Shown: positions 34,466-43,218, counted from the stretch's first letter. The stretch: 64,000 bases of DNA from Paenibacillus cellulositrophicus (GCF_009363095.1 NZ_CP045296.1:620001-684000); one strand, 5' to 3'. Numbers and translations: made by a program. The notes: generated from the sequence alone by a model not told the origin.

Positions 34466-35242
34466 ATGTCCAACGAACAAGCACTTCAGCAATACGATGT
34501 CCGAAAGTACCGCACACCTGACGGCTATACGTCCGACATCGCGGTCTTTACAATCCGTTCGGAGAAGACGGAAGCATTTAAACCGCCTGTTATGGAGCTG
34601 CAAATCATGCTCATCAAACGGAGTATGACGGACAGTGAGGGCCGCCCCAACATCGAAGCAGGGAAGTGGGCGCTGCCGGGCGGCTTTGTCGAACCAACGG
34701 AGTCAGCTTTTCAAACGGCGCAGCGGGAACTGAAAGAAGAGACTGGGGTCGAGCATATTCATCTGAAGCATTTTGGCGTATACGATACGCCGGGTCGGGA
34801 CCCGCGGGGCTGGATCATATCGAACGCGCATTATGCGATCGTGCCCGAACGCCATCTGTCCCAGAGAGCAGCCAATGATGACGCGAGCGAGGTTGAGCTG
34901 TTTCCGGTCGACGACGTCCTGTCGCTGGACTTGGCGTTTGACCATGAAGTCATCATCCAGGACGCCATTGCCGTCATCCGGCGGAAGCTGCTGGAGACGA
35001 CGGCGGCCAAGGATTTTCTGCCTGAAGAGTTCACCTATTCGGAGCTGCAGAGCGTACTGCTCACCGTAACGAAAGATTCGGCGATTGCTCTGGATGCGGC
35101 TTTTGCCAGAAAGATCAAGTCCCTCCCGTTTATCCAGGAGGTGGCCGGCAAGAAGACGAGCCGAACATCGAAGAAACCGACGCAGCTGTACCGCTTTGTG
35201 GATGCGGATATCAGCAGCTCCATATATCACAGCAAGAAGTAA
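34466..35242 (+). CDS. nrtR: NrtR-like Nudix-domain regulator of NAD metabolism
   Basis: A 258-residue protein with an N-terminal Nudix domain and a C-terminal winged-helix region (FLPEEFTYSELQSVLLTV onward, then ARKIKSLPFI), the domain order of NrtR regulators. The RDPRG and LAFDHEVII elements also fit NrtR. The Nudix box at about 73-95 (GFVEPTE...RELKEETGV) is intact, whereas many regulators of this family have lost it, so it may also hydrolyse ADP-ribose-like compounds. It heads the NAD salvage operon and sits behind a palindromic operator. In the known family ADP-ribose relieves repression; here that is inference. Confidence 0.85.
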   Translation: MSNEQALQQYDVRKYRTPDGYTSDIAVFTIRSEKTEAFKPPVMELQIMLIKRSMTDSEGRPNIEAGKWALPGGFVEPTESAFQTAQRELKEETGVEHIHLKHFGVYDTPGRDPRGWIISNAHYAIVPERHLSQRAANDDASEVELFPVDDVLSLDLAFDHEVIIQDAIAVIRRKLLETTAAKDFLPEEFTYSELQSVLLTVTKDSAIALDAAFARKIKSLPFIQEVAGKKTSRTSKKPTQLYRFVDADISSSIYHSKK

Positions 35243-35287
35243 ATCCATTGTGCGAAAATAAAGATCTTATTTTTTTCGAAATCTGAT

Positions 35288-35304
35288 TTAACATTTGGTT
35301 AATT
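35288..35304 (+). promoter_or_regulatory. Second putative NrtR operator, before pncB
   Basis: TTAACA (35288-35293), TTT, GGTTAA (35297-35302) repeats the first operator with one mismatch in the right arm and continues with the same TTGT bases. It lies between the regulator and pncB, 28 bp before the pncB start codon. No clear separate promoter is visible beside it. Confidence 0.6.
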
Positions 35305-35331
35305 GTTATTTTACAAAAGGAGGACCAACGC

Positions 35332-36819
35332 ATGAATCAGCAACCGAATCCGGATACCAATCTTCATGCAGATGACAGCCTTGCGCTGCATACGGATAAA
35401 TATCAGATCAATATGACGCAGTCCTACTGGCAGGATGGAATTCATGAACGGCGGGCCGTGTTCGAGGTTTATTTTCGTAAAATCCCATTTCACCACGGTT
35501 ATGCCGTCTTCGCCGGACTGGAACGGGTGGTGCGCTATCTGCAGCAATTTCGTTTTACGGAATCCGATCTGTCCTACCTGAAGGAAGATGGATACAGCGA
35601 CGAATTTTTAAAATATCTCTCCGGGATCCGCTTCACCGGAATCGTGAAGTCTATGAGGGAAGGAGAGCTGGCGTTCGCCAATGAACCGCTGATGCGGATT
35701 GAGGCACCGCTGGCGGAAGCTCAGTTAATCGAGACTGCTGTGCTGAATATCGTCAACTATCAGACTCTGATCGCAACGAAGGCTTCCCGCATGAAGCAGG
35801 TTACCGGAAACGACGTCACGATGGAATTCGGATCCAGACGGGCCCAGGAAATGGATGCGGCCATTTGGGGAACGCGCGCAGCGTACATTGGAGGGTTTGA
35901 TGCGACATCGAACGTGCGGGCCGGCAAACTGTTCGGCATTCCGACGGCAGGAACGCATGCCCATGCGATGGTTCAGGCTTACAGGGATGAGTATACCGCT
36001 TTCTGTAAGTATGCAGAGTCCCACCGGGACTGCGTTTTTCTTGTCGATACATATGATACGTTGAAGTCCGGAGTACCGAACGCGATTAAGGCGGCCAAAG
36101 CGTACGGCGATCGGATCTCCTTCAAAGGCATACGTTTGGATAGCGGCGATCTGGCTTATTTATCTAAAGAGGCCAGAAAAATGCTCGACGATGCCGGTTT
36201 TCCGCAAGCCCGAATTTATGCCTCCAACGATCTCGATGAACAGACGATCATGAGCCTGAAAGCACAGGGGGCGCAGATCGATGTGTGGGGTGTCGGAACC
36301 AAGCTCATTACCGCTTACGATCAGCCTGCACTGGGAGCCGTTTACAAGCTGATTTCCATTGAGAATGAAACTGGTGAAATGGTCGACACCATTAAAATCA
36401 GCTCAAATCCCGAAAAGATTACAACCCCGGGCAGAAAGCGGGTTTATCGCATCATCAACCGGAGCAACGGCAAATCGGAAGGCGATTATATTGCGCTGGA
36501 GCATGAAGAACCACAGAAAGAGACACGTCTCAAAATGTTCCATCCGGTGCATACGTATATTGCCAAGTTCGTGACCGGTTTTGAGGCAAGGGAGCTCCAT
36601 CATCTAATTTTTGACAGCGGAGAGCTGGTGTATGAACTGCCGGACTTGAAAGACATCAGAACGTTTGCGCGTGACAATCTTCAGGTGCTTTGGGAGGAAT
36701 ATCAGCGGATCTTGAATCCGGCAGAGTATCCGGTGAACCTGAGCCAGGCATGCTGGGATAACAAAATGAGGCTGATCGACGAAATTCAGCGGGACATCCA
36801 GCGGCAGCTGCAGCCTTAA
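35332..36819 (+). CDS. pncB: Nicotinate phosphoribosyltransferase
   Basis: A 495-residue cytoplasmic enzyme that joins nicotinate to PRPP, giving nicotinate mononucleotide, the first Preiss-Handler step. Family marks are LALHTDKYQINMTQSYW at the N-terminus, GTHAHAMVQAY, VDTYDT and FKGIRLDSGDLAYLSKEAR. Length fits the Gram-positive PncB type. AAAGGAGG lies before the ATG. It is followed after 10 bp by nadD and then nadE, so the operon carries all steps from nicotinate to NAD. Confidence 0.95.
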   Translation: MNQQPNPDTNLHADDSLALHTDKYQINMTQSYWQDGIHERRAVFEVYFRKIPFHHGYAVFAGLERVVRYLQQFRFTESDLSYLKEDGYSDEFLKYLSGIRFTGIVKSMREGELAFANEPLMRIEAPLAEAQLIETAVLNIVNYQTLIATKASRMKQVTGNDVTMEFGSRRAQEMDAAIWGTRAAYIGGFDATSNVRAGKLFGIPTAGTHAHAMVQAYRDEYTAFCKYAESHRDCVFLVDTYDTLKSGVPNAIKAAKAYGDRISFKGIRLDSGDLAYLSKEARKMLDDAGFPQARIYASNDLDEQTIMSLKAQGAQIDVWGVGTKLITAYDQPALGAVYKLISIENETGEMVDTIKISSNPEKITTPGRKRVYRIINRSNGKSEGDYIALEHEEPQKETRLKMFHPVHTYIAKFVTGFEARELHHLIFDSGELVYELPDLKDIRTFARDNLQVLWEEYQRILNPAEYPVNLSQACWDNKMRLIDEIQRDIQRQLQP

Positions 36820-36829
36820 GGAGGGGAAC

Positions 36830-37444
36830 ATGGCGAAAATCGGAATTTACGGATCCTCGTTCGATCCTATTACCAACGTGCATCTGTGGACGGCAAGCAC
36901 CGTGGCCCACCGCTGCCGGCTGGACCGGGTGATCTTCCTGCCCTGTTCAAGCAAAAGGCCGGATAAATCGCTGCATGCCAGCGACGGGCACCGGTGGAAC
37001 ATGATTCAACTTGCGATAGATGGCAATGATAAATTTGTCGCGGACGATTATGAGATGAAGCAAGCAGGATGGGAAATTGCCACCTATCTGACGCTGAAGC
37101 ATTACAAGGAGGCATTCCCGGACGAAGACATTTATTTTATCATGGGTGCGGATCTGCTGCTTGATATCGGGGAAGGGAAATGGAAGAAATCCGAGGAGCT
37201 CATCCAGGAAAACAAGTTTATCGTGATGGCTCGGGACGGAATCAACATGCTGGCGGCCATCAGCAAATCGCCGATTCTGCGGAACGCCGACGACGGACAG
37301 ACATTTCATCTGATCGACAAAGGGCTCGCGATGGAAATCAGCTCGACGTATATCCGGGATGAATTCCAACGAGGCGGTGAGCCGCGTTACCTGGTTCCCG
37401 ACAACTGCTATGCTTATATGTGCCAACATAAACTGTACCGATAG
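36830..37444 (+). CDS. nadD: Nicotinate-nucleotide adenylyltransferase
   Basis: A 204-residue nucleotidyltransferase that adenylates nicotinate mononucleotide to NaAD. The nucleotide-binding motif GSSFDPITNVH and the C-terminal ISSTYIRDE match NadD. The position between pncB and nadE (10 and 15 bp gaps) confirms the role. It may be a second copy besides a housekeeping nadD elsewhere in the genome; that cannot be seen here. Confidence 0.93.
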   Translation: MAKIGIYGSSFDPITNVHLWTASTVAHRCRLDRVIFLPCSSKRPDKSLHASDGHRWNMIQLAIDGNDKFVADDYEMKQAGWEIATYLTLKHYKEAFPDEDIYFIMGADLLLDIGEGKWKKSEELIQENKFIVMARDGINMLAAISKSPILRNADDGQTFHLIDKGLAMEISSTYIRDEFQRGGEPRYLVPDNCYAYMCQHKLYR

Positions 37445-37459
37445 AAGGGAGTCATTGAT

Positions 37460-38278
37460 ATGAAAAACCAACAACAGATTATTGAAGAACTTCATGTAAA
37501 GCCTGAGATTAAGCCGGAGGAGGAAATTCGCAGACGAATCGGTTTCCTCAAGGATTACTGCAAAAAGGCAGGGGCCAAAGGGTTCGTGCTCGGCATCAGC
37601 GGCGGGCAGGACTCGACCTTGGCAGGACGCCTTGCCCAGCTTGCGGTCCAGGAGCTGCGTACGGAAGGATATGAGGCCAAATTCTACGCGGTTCGGCTGC
37701 CTTTCGGCATTCAGAAGGATGAGGACGATGCGCAGAAGGCGCTGGATTTTATCAAGCCGGACGAGAGCTATGATTTCAACATCATGAATGCCGTCAACGC
37801 TTTCGCCCTTATCTATTCTGAATCTACTGGAGGTGGGCTTTCCGATTACCATAAAGGAAACGTCAAAGCGAGAATGCGGATGATCGCCCAGTACGCCATT
37901 GCCGGTGAGCGTCAGTGTTTGGTGATCGGGACGGACCATGCTGCCGAAGCGCTCACCGGGTTTTTCACGAAATTCGGTGACGGGGGAGCGGATATTCTGC
38001 CGCTGACCGGGCTGACCAAAGAGCAGGGCCGTAAGCTCCTTAAAGCTTTGGACGCCGAAGCGCGGTTGTATCTGAAGACGCCTACGGCCGATCTGCTGGA
38101 CAACAAGCCGCAGCAGCCGGATGAAACCGAGCTGGGCATGGAATACGAAGTGATCGACCAGTATTTGACCGGGCAGCAGGTTGACCCGCAGGAGCAGCTC
38201 AAGATCGAGCAGCGTTACGACCGTTCGCAGCATAAACGTGAGCTGCCTGTGACCCCATTTGATGAATGGTGGAAATAA
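37460..38278 (+). CDS. nadE: NAD synthetase, ammonia-dependent
   Basis: A 272-residue enzyme that amidates NaAD to NAD using ATP and ammonia. The P-loop GISGGQDSTLAGRLAQ near residue 46 and the GTDHAAEALTGFFTKFGDGG region are diagnostic. There is no glutaminase domain, so ammonia is used directly. GAAGGGAG stands before the ATG. It is the last gene of the NAD operon and is followed at once by a terminator. Confidence 0.95.
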   Translation: MKNQQQIIEELHVKPEIKPEEEIRRRIGFLKDYCKKAGAKGFVLGISGGQDSTLAGRLAQLAVQELRTEGYEAKFYAVRLPFGIQKDEDDAQKALDFIKPDESYDFNIMNAVNAFALIYSESTGGGLSDYHKGNVKARMRMIAQYAIAGERQCLVIGTDHAAEALTGFFTKFGDGGADILPLTGLTKEQGRKLLKALDAEARLYLKTPTADLLDNKPQQPDETELGMEYEVIDQYLTGQQVDPQEQLKIEQRYDRSQHKRELPVTPFDEWWK

Positions 38279-38283
38279 GGCCA

Positions 38284-38310
38284 AGCGCCGGCTTTAGCCG
38301 GTGCTTTTTT
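38284..38310 (+). terminator. Rho-independent terminator of the NAD operon
   Basis: Arms AGCGCCGGC (38284-38292) and GCCGGTGCT (38297-38305), one G-T pair, loop TTTA, followed by TTTTT. It begins six bases after the nadE stop. Confidence 0.92.
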
Positions 38311-38390
38311 ACGTTAAATCGTTTTCTACCGTAAATCCGGTTTGTGCGGCTGCTATAATAAATGAAAAGAGTTGAATGAGGTGAGCCGGC

Positions 38391-39233
38391 ATGGATATTC
38401 AGTCCATAATCCATCGAATAACACAGAATCTTTGTCAGGTTGATGGGGTCAGGGCCATCGTACTTGGTGGTTCCAGAGCCAGAGGGACGCATCATCCCGG
38501 ATCCGATATCGATATCGGTATCTATTACGATTCAGTGGAGGGATTGGATATCGATGAACTCTGCCGGATCGCAGCCACCATGGATGATGAGGGCCGAAAG
38601 GACCTGATCACGGAGATTGGCGGATGGGGACCTTGGATCAATGGCGGGGGCTGGCTGCAAGTCGAACAAATTCCGGTTGATTTTTTGTACCGCGATATCC
38701 GCAAAGTCTCCATGGTGATGGAAGAATGCCTTGCGGGAAACGTCACGATTGATTATCAGCCAGGCCATCCTCACGGCTTTATTAACGCCATTTACATGGC
38801 GGAAGTCGCGTTGTGCCAAGTGCTATGGGATTCTGCGGACATCATTACCGCACTGAAGTCCAAAACGTCGCCTTTCCCAGCCATATACAGGCAAGCGGTC
38901 ATCGGCAAGTTTTTGTGGGAAGCCGAATTTTCGCTTGACATCGGGATGAAAGGGCTCGCCAAGAAAGACATCTCTTATGTGAGCGGATGCTGCTTTAGGG
39001 CGGTATCCTGCTTGAATCAGGTGCTGTTCGCCATAAATCATCAGTATTGCATGAACGAAAAGGGAGCGACTGCCCTCGCCGACGCTTTCGATATCAAGCC
39101 GCCAGCCTATGCAGAGCGGGTCCATCAAATGTTTACCTTGGTATCGGCAGATGCGGGACGGTTACAGGAGGCGCTTGATATTCTGCGCAAACTGGTGCAG
39201 GAAACCACTCGGCTGGTCACCGCGGGGGATTAA
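38391..39233 (+). CDS. Nucleotidyltransferase-domain protein
   Basis: A 280-residue protein whose N-terminal third is a pol-beta-type nucleotidyltransferase: GGSRARGTHHPGSDIDIGIYYD carries the GS motif and the paired Asp residues that bind metal. The remainder is helical and may be the substrate-binding part, as in kanamycin- or lincosamide-type enzymes. The target (antibiotic, protein or RNA) is unknown. GAGGTGAGCC precedes the ATG, and a strong bidirectional terminator follows. Confidence 0.85.
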   Translation: MDIQSIIHRITQNLCQVDGVRAIVLGGSRARGTHHPGSDIDIGIYYDSVEGLDIDELCRIAATMDDEGRKDLITEIGGWGPWINGGGWLQVEQIPVDFLYRDIRKVSMVMEECLAGNVTIDYQPGHPHGFINAIYMAEVALCQVLWDSADIITALKSKTSPFPAIYRQAVIGKFLWEAEFSLDIGMKGLAKKDISYVSGCCFRAVSCLNQVLFAINHQYCMNEKGATALADAFDIKPPAYAERVHQMFTLVSADAGRLQEALDILRKLVQETTRLVTAGD

Positions 39234-39274
39234 AAGCAGGCTGAGGAATAATTAGTATAGTAGTGGTGAATATC

Positions 39275-39308
39275 AAAAAAGCTGCCGATTAACTCGGCAG
39301 CTTTTTTT
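39275..39308. terminator. Bidirectional terminator
   Basis: Fourteen-base arms AAAAAAGCTGCCGA (39275-39288) and TCGGCAGCTTTTTT (39294-39307) with loop TTAAC. It serves the nucleotidyltransferase gene (+) and the FMN reductase gene (-). Confidence 0.93.
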
Positions 39309-39333
39309 GCATTTATCTGGATTGACTATACAA

Positions 39334-39876
39334 TTATCTTAAAGTCTTGAGGGCTCCGCTCCAAGCCACGACTTGATCCAGCATCGCATTAACATTGTCC
39401 AGATGAAGGGCTTGCGGTTTAAAGACCGATCCGTTTTCAAAATCGGTAAACAGAGACAGCGTTGGATGAACGCGAACGTCGGCAACCAAAAGTTCTCCCA
39501 GGATACCGCGGAGATGTTCCGCCGCACGGGCGCCGCCGGTGGAACCGTAGCTCACGATCCCTGCTGCCTTGTTGTTCCACGCTTCACGGGCGAAGTCAAT
39601 CGCATTCTTCAACGCGCCGGTAATGCTGTGGTTGTATTCCTGAACGATGAACACGAAGCCGTCCAGTTCTCCGAGCTTTTGGTTCCAAGCGGCGATGCCA
39701 GGTTCGGAACCGTCTGTCGTTCCAAGGAAAGGCAGATTATAATCGCTGATATCCACGATTTCGTAGTTAGCGTCACCGCGTTGGTCGGCAATTTCTTTGA
39801 TCCATTGTCCCACTTGCGGGCTTACCCGGCCTTGACGCGTGCTTCCCAAAATAATACCGATGTTCAATTTGCTCAT
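39334..39876 (-). CDS. NADPH-dependent FMN reductase
   Basis: A 180-residue flavodoxin-fold reductase. The FMN phosphate loop GIILGSTRQGRVSPQVG and the stretch VFIVQEYNHSITGALKNAID are typical of NADPH-dependent FMN/quinone/azo reductases. AAGGAGG lies eight bases before the ATG at 39876; an in-frame ATG 17 codons upstream gives an N-terminal extension without a strong site. The protein likely detoxifies quinones or azo compounds. Its promoter is consensus and bracketed by inverted AGTTACTT copies, which suggests control by a redox-sensing regulator. Confidence 0.9.
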   Translation of the reverse strand: MSKLNIGIILGSTRQGRVSPQVGQWIKEIADQRGDANYEIVDISDYNLPFLGTTDGSEPGIAAWNQKLGELDGFVFIVQEYNHSITGALKNAIDFAREAWNNKAAGIVSYGSTGGARAAEHLRGILGELLVADVRVHPTLSLFTDFENGSVFKPQALHLDNVNAMLDQVVAWSGALKTLR

Positions 39877-39993
39877 TGTAACTTCCTCCTTGGCTGCTGT
39901 GCCAAATAATTTTTTGAAAAACGACATGTTTGCACCACCTGAACCATCTATGATGTATTTGGATTAATGAACCGACTGCAGTCTGAATTCATC

Positions 39994-40068
39994 AGTAAGT
40001 TACTTTACGTAAGTTATTATATTTTTTAAATTTAATGTTGTCAACATAAAAACTTTATTTAAGTAACT
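39994..40068 (-). promoter_or_regulatory. Consensus promoter of the FMN reductase gene with bracketing inverted motifs
   Basis: On the minus strand TTGACA (40044-40039), a 17-bp spacer and TATAAT (40021-40016) match sigma-A consensus perfectly. AGTTACTT (39998-40005) and its exact reverse complement AAGTAACT (40061-40068) bracket the promoter. A further small palindrome AGTAA-G-TTACT covers 39994-40004. Confidence 0.85.
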
Positions 40069-40176
40069 GAGATACCAACCTGTTATACCCGGATAAAGGA
40101 AGCATGGACTGCGGCGTGGAAGTAAATATAAGCAAAGCAAGCAAGTAAGAAAAAGAGCGAGAGGTGAAATCATGCG

Positions 40177-40719
40177 ATGAAGGCTATTACCGATATTCAG
40201 ATCCCAGACGTTCCATGGCATCGGTTGACGACGGCCTATGGGAGAGGCACGGACATTCCCCGGTTCATTGAAGAAAAACAGTACGCTTCCCTAGCGGGAT
40301 TGATCGAACATCAGGGGACCTTGTGGCAGGTGACCCCTTGGACCATTCTTGTATTGATGGAGAAACTAAGGACGGTTGAGCCGGTACAGGTTTCCATCGA
40401 AGAGATCGATTTATACCTTGCTGTAGCTTCTGCATTAGCAGATCAGAATATTCGAGACGTGGGTTTAATATCATCCATGGATGAGCTGCTGGATGACAAG
40501 TACCTCTGGCCCGTGCAAGAAGACGGAGACGAGGAGGAGTGGGAGGAAGAAGAACCTCGCGGCTATGAGCCGGATTCTTTTTACGGATATTATTATTTCA
40601 GCGGTGTGCTGCTAAAACAGGGAGTAGCGGAATTCACGCGGATCATGAGCGGAAACGAGGACCTTGCTCCCAGGATCAGAGAGCTGTTGGCTTTGCTTAA
40701 ACATATCACCGCTGAATGA
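40177..40719 (+). CDS. Hypothetical protein, 180 aa
   Basis: I recognise no family. The product is acidic and soluble, mixed alpha/beta at the start and helical at the end, with a very acidic stretch around residue 115 (EDGDEEEWEEEEP) followed by YGYYYF. No signal peptide or membrane segment is visible. GAGGTG lies about 10 bases before the ATG at 40177; another ATG at 40172 is out of frame and stops after two codons. Good codon usage and position between two terminators argue that it is a real single gene. Confidence 0.7.
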   Translation: MKAITDIQIPDVPWHRLTTAYGRGTDIPRFIEEKQYASLAGLIEHQGTLWQVTPWTILVLMEKLRTVEPVQVSIEEIDLYLAVASALADQNIRDVGLISSMDELLDDKYLWPVQEDGDEEEWEEEEPRGYEPDSFYGYYYFSGVLLKQGVAEFTRIMSGNEDLAPRIRELLALLKHITAE

Positions 40720-40759
40720 AATTTAGCTACAATCATCGTTAGGCAATTACGCTATGAAA

Positions 40760-40792
40760 AAAGCACACACCGCATTTAGCGGCGTGTGCTTT
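40760..40792. terminator. Bidirectional terminator
   Basis: Arms AAAGCACACACCGC (40760-40773) and GCGGCGTGTGCTTT (40779-40792), one A-C mismatch, loop ATTTA. The A-run to its left makes it a good terminator for the RCC1 gene on the minus strand. Confidence 0.87.
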
Positions 40793-40810
40793 CTGCGCAT
40801 GAACAGCCTG

Positions 40811-42322
40811 TTACTTGCCTTGAATGCTCAGCTCGGCAAGAGTCGGATTCCAATCGACCTGGCATCCCAGCTGTTTGAACAGGGAGGCTGGCACCATGAC
40901 GGCGCCGTTTATCATACTTACCGGGGAGGACAATGCAATGGACTGCCCTTGAATGGCTGCTTCGGCCGAGTCGGGATGGAAAGTCACCGTAGTTTGGCCG
41001 TATTGAAGCCTGTAAGTGGTCCCTTCCTGAGTTGTAGAGGCCTCGAGAGAGCCTCCGAGCTCCTTCGCTATGCTTTTTACAGGGACGATGATCGAGTTAT
41101 TCTTATTGACTGCCGGGAAGGAGGCGGGGAGCAAGCTGCCGTTGATACGAATGGTGATCGGCCGCTGAATGGGAACCGGTGCGTATTCCATGCCATCACC
41201 CGCATTACGCGCGACGCCTACCTCGTTCCAATTGTTCGCTCCCCAGCCGAACACCTGGCCTTTAGCATCAACGGCCAAGCGATGGGTATCCCCGGCCGAT
41301 GCCGATACGATCCGCTGCAGTCCTTTGACTTTAACGGCCGACCTGCCCGGTTTGCCGTCGTACATCCACACTTCGCCTTGCCGGTTCACCAGCAACATAT
41401 AACCGATGGAAGCATACACATTTTGAACCTGAAGGGACGGCTGAATGCTCACTGGTCTTACATACAGCTTTTCTGTGCCGGAAGAAGCTTGGATAGACGA
41501 CCATTTCCAAACCTTGCCGGATCTGTCTACTCCATAAGCGTCATAGGCATGCTGCGTGGAAATTTGCTTCAATGCCGGCAAACCCTGTATTTGGACCGGT
41601 ACGGAGAGGTGGAGCTGATTGTCTGAAGTATTCACCGTAAACCTCCAGACAGATCCGGCGGAATCCAGCGCACAGATATAATCGGATGCTGACTGCAGCT
41701 GGACGATATTTTTCAAGCCCTTAACTGAAATCGGCTGGCTCGAATCGCCGCTCTTCTGATCTCTCATCCACGCTTTAACGGACCCATCGCTTCCGAGACC
41801 AACACTGTATTTTTGCAGTGTCGTTACTTGCGAGATTCCGGATAAACCCGGGAGTGCTCGCGGAACCTGGGTTTCCCGGACGTAGCCCGGTCGTGATCCC
41901 CATTCCCAAACCGTACCGTCGCGTGCGACACCTAATTGGTAACCATACCCATCGGTAGCTATCGAGTTCAATGGTGGCAGTGTGTTGAGACAAACAGGTG
42001 CCACCATGCTGGAAACGGCCGTAGTATCGGGAATACCGAGTTCGCCCAATAAGTTTCTTCCCCAGGTCCACACCGAGCCGTCTGCCCGGAGTCCGACCGA
42101 ATAATAATTCCCGGCTGCTACCTGAACGAAAGCCGTTCCCGAAGCAGCAGTGCTGGAAGCTGACGCGGCCGGTGACTCTGCAGAGCTGGAAACCGATAAC
42201 CGTGCTGCAGAATCCGTTCGATCTCCCGGTTGCGTGGATGCTGCCGCAAGCGAATGGGGTGATACCGCCGTCACAACCATTGCAGATAGCAGCACCCCTT
42301 GCATGAAGTGGGAATATTTCAT
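40811..42322 (-). CDS. Secreted RCC1-propeller protein with copper-amine-oxidase-N domain
   Basis: A 503-residue exported protein. Signal peptide ends near SLAAAS (residue 28). A Ser/Ala-rich linker leads to six or seven RCC1-like repeats, each with a pattern like YYSVGLRADGSVWTWGRN or HRLAVDAKGQVFGWGANNWNEVG, forming a beta-propeller of about 300 residues. The C-terminal ~110 residues are a Cu_amine_oxidN1 domain (RINGSLLPASFPAVNKNNSI, then VMVPASLFKQLGCQVDW). I chose the ATG at 42322, six bases after GGAGG. It is probably a surface binding protein; ligand unknown. Confidence 0.88.
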   Translation of the reverse strand: MKYSHFMQGVLLSAMVVTAVSPHSLAAASTQPGDRTDSAARLSVSSSAESPAASASSTAASGTAFVQVAAGNYYSVGLRADGSVWTWGRNLLGELGIPDTTAVSSMVAPVCLNTLPPLNSIATDGYGYQLGVARDGTVWEWGSRPGYVRETQVPRALPGLSGISQVTTLQKYSVGLGSDGSVKAWMRDQKSGDSSQPISVKGLKNIVQLQSASDYICALDSAGSVWRFTVNTSDNQLHLSVPVQIQGLPALKQISTQHAYDAYGVDRSGKVWKWSSIQASSGTEKLYVRPVSIQPSLQVQNVYASIGYMLLVNRQGEVWMYDGKPGRSAVKVKGLQRIVSASAGDTHRLAVDAKGQVFGWGANNWNEVGVARNAGDGMEYAPVPIQRPITIRINGSLLPASFPAVNKNNSIIVPVKSIAKELGGSLEASTTQEGTTYRLQYGQTTVTFHPDSAEAAIQGQSIALSSPVSMINGAVMVPASLFKQLGCQVDWNPTLAELSIQGK

Positions 42323-42501
42323 GATCATCCTCCGTGTTCTTTTACTTGAATCTACTAATCAAGACGCAAGCATCATGTGGGAAGTTGCGCGGCCCAAGCA
42401 TAATCTTAATCGGACAAGCTCCGTGTCCGGCCAACCGTTGCCCCGGCCGCTCCCTCCGCTTTATAATTCTATTTAGTAGAATCTAGAGACAGGAGGCGGA
42501 T

Positions 42502-43185
42502 ATGATCGATCAGCAGGAGTATGGAAAATACGTGCTTGGATTGATGGATGAAGACGAGGCTGAAGAAACTGTAGGGCCCATTGAAGAAGAGATGTTTTAC
42601 GGCTATTTTCAAATCTATATGCCCAGCGGAAAAGGGGTGGAAGCTACGTTCGCACCCTTGGAAGACGGTGATATCTTTTTACAACGTATCCTCCCGATTT
42701 ATGAAATGCTGGATCCGCAGGACTTTCAAGGGGAATGGGTGCCCGGGTATTTTAACGGAAAATCCGATCATGTATCCGAAGAGGAGCTCAGGGATCTCGG
42801 TAAAAGGCATATCCTCGCTTTGAAGCAGCTGATGGACGATCATGCCGAGCTGGAGGAAGCGGTTGAGGCATCGGCGTATCTCGGAACGGTCTCCGAAGTA
42901 GTCATCGTATCCGGCAGCGAATTCGAAAAATTCCGAGAGGAGTATGATCCCGTCGTACACGAATCGTTGTTTGAACTGGTGAGTGAGCATACGGATGATC
43001 AGGAACCTGTTCAAATGTTGAGCGAGGCTTATTATTCCATTGCCTGTGACTACTGGATTTCGTACTACCTTCAATGGCACCGATACGGGCTTAAAGGAGA
43101 CCCGCTTGCTCCGTATTTCGAGCTGTACAAGCTCGGATATTCGGCGATTTTTGCGAACGGTAAGCTGTATATCGGTAAGCCATAG
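42502..43185 (+). CDS. Hypothetical protein, 227 aa
   Basis: No family recognised. It is an acidic soluble protein, rich in Glu, Asp and aromatic residues (EEEMFYGYFQIYMPSG, DYWISYYLQWHRYG), without signal peptide or membrane segments. GACAGGAGGC stands before the ATG and a bidirectional terminator follows, so it is a single-gene unit. The tone of the sequence resembles immunity or SUKH-like proteins, but I see no diagnostic motif and make no assignment. Confidence 0.75.
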   Translation: MIDQQEYGKYVLGLMDEDEAEETVGPIEEEMFYGYFQIYMPSGKGVEATFAPLEDGDIFLQRILPIYEMLDPQDFQGEWVPGYFNGKSDHVSEEELRDLGKRHILALKQLMDDHAELEEAVEASAYLGTVSEVVIVSGSEFEKFREEYDPVVHESLFELVSEHTDDQEPVQMLSEAYYSIACDYWISYYLQWHRYGLKGDPLAPYFELYKLGYSAIFANGKLYIGKP

Positions 43186-43218
43186 AAGTTGAAGCTGTTG
43201 TCGCAACGGCACCCTATG

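Noticed and set aside
35249..35275. AT-rich inverted repeat AATAAAGATCTTATT with T-run between nrtR and pncB as a terminator
   Set aside because: The stem has only two strong pairs and pncB-nadD-nadE need transcription from upstream or here; too weak to call.
36947..38284. 445-codon open frame on the minus strand
   Set aside because: It lies antisense to nadD and nadE, which have full catalytic motifs; the opposite product has no recognisable domain.
40754..41626. 290-codon open frame on the plus strand
   Set aside because: Antisense to the RCC1 protein gene, and it starts inside a terminator hairpin.
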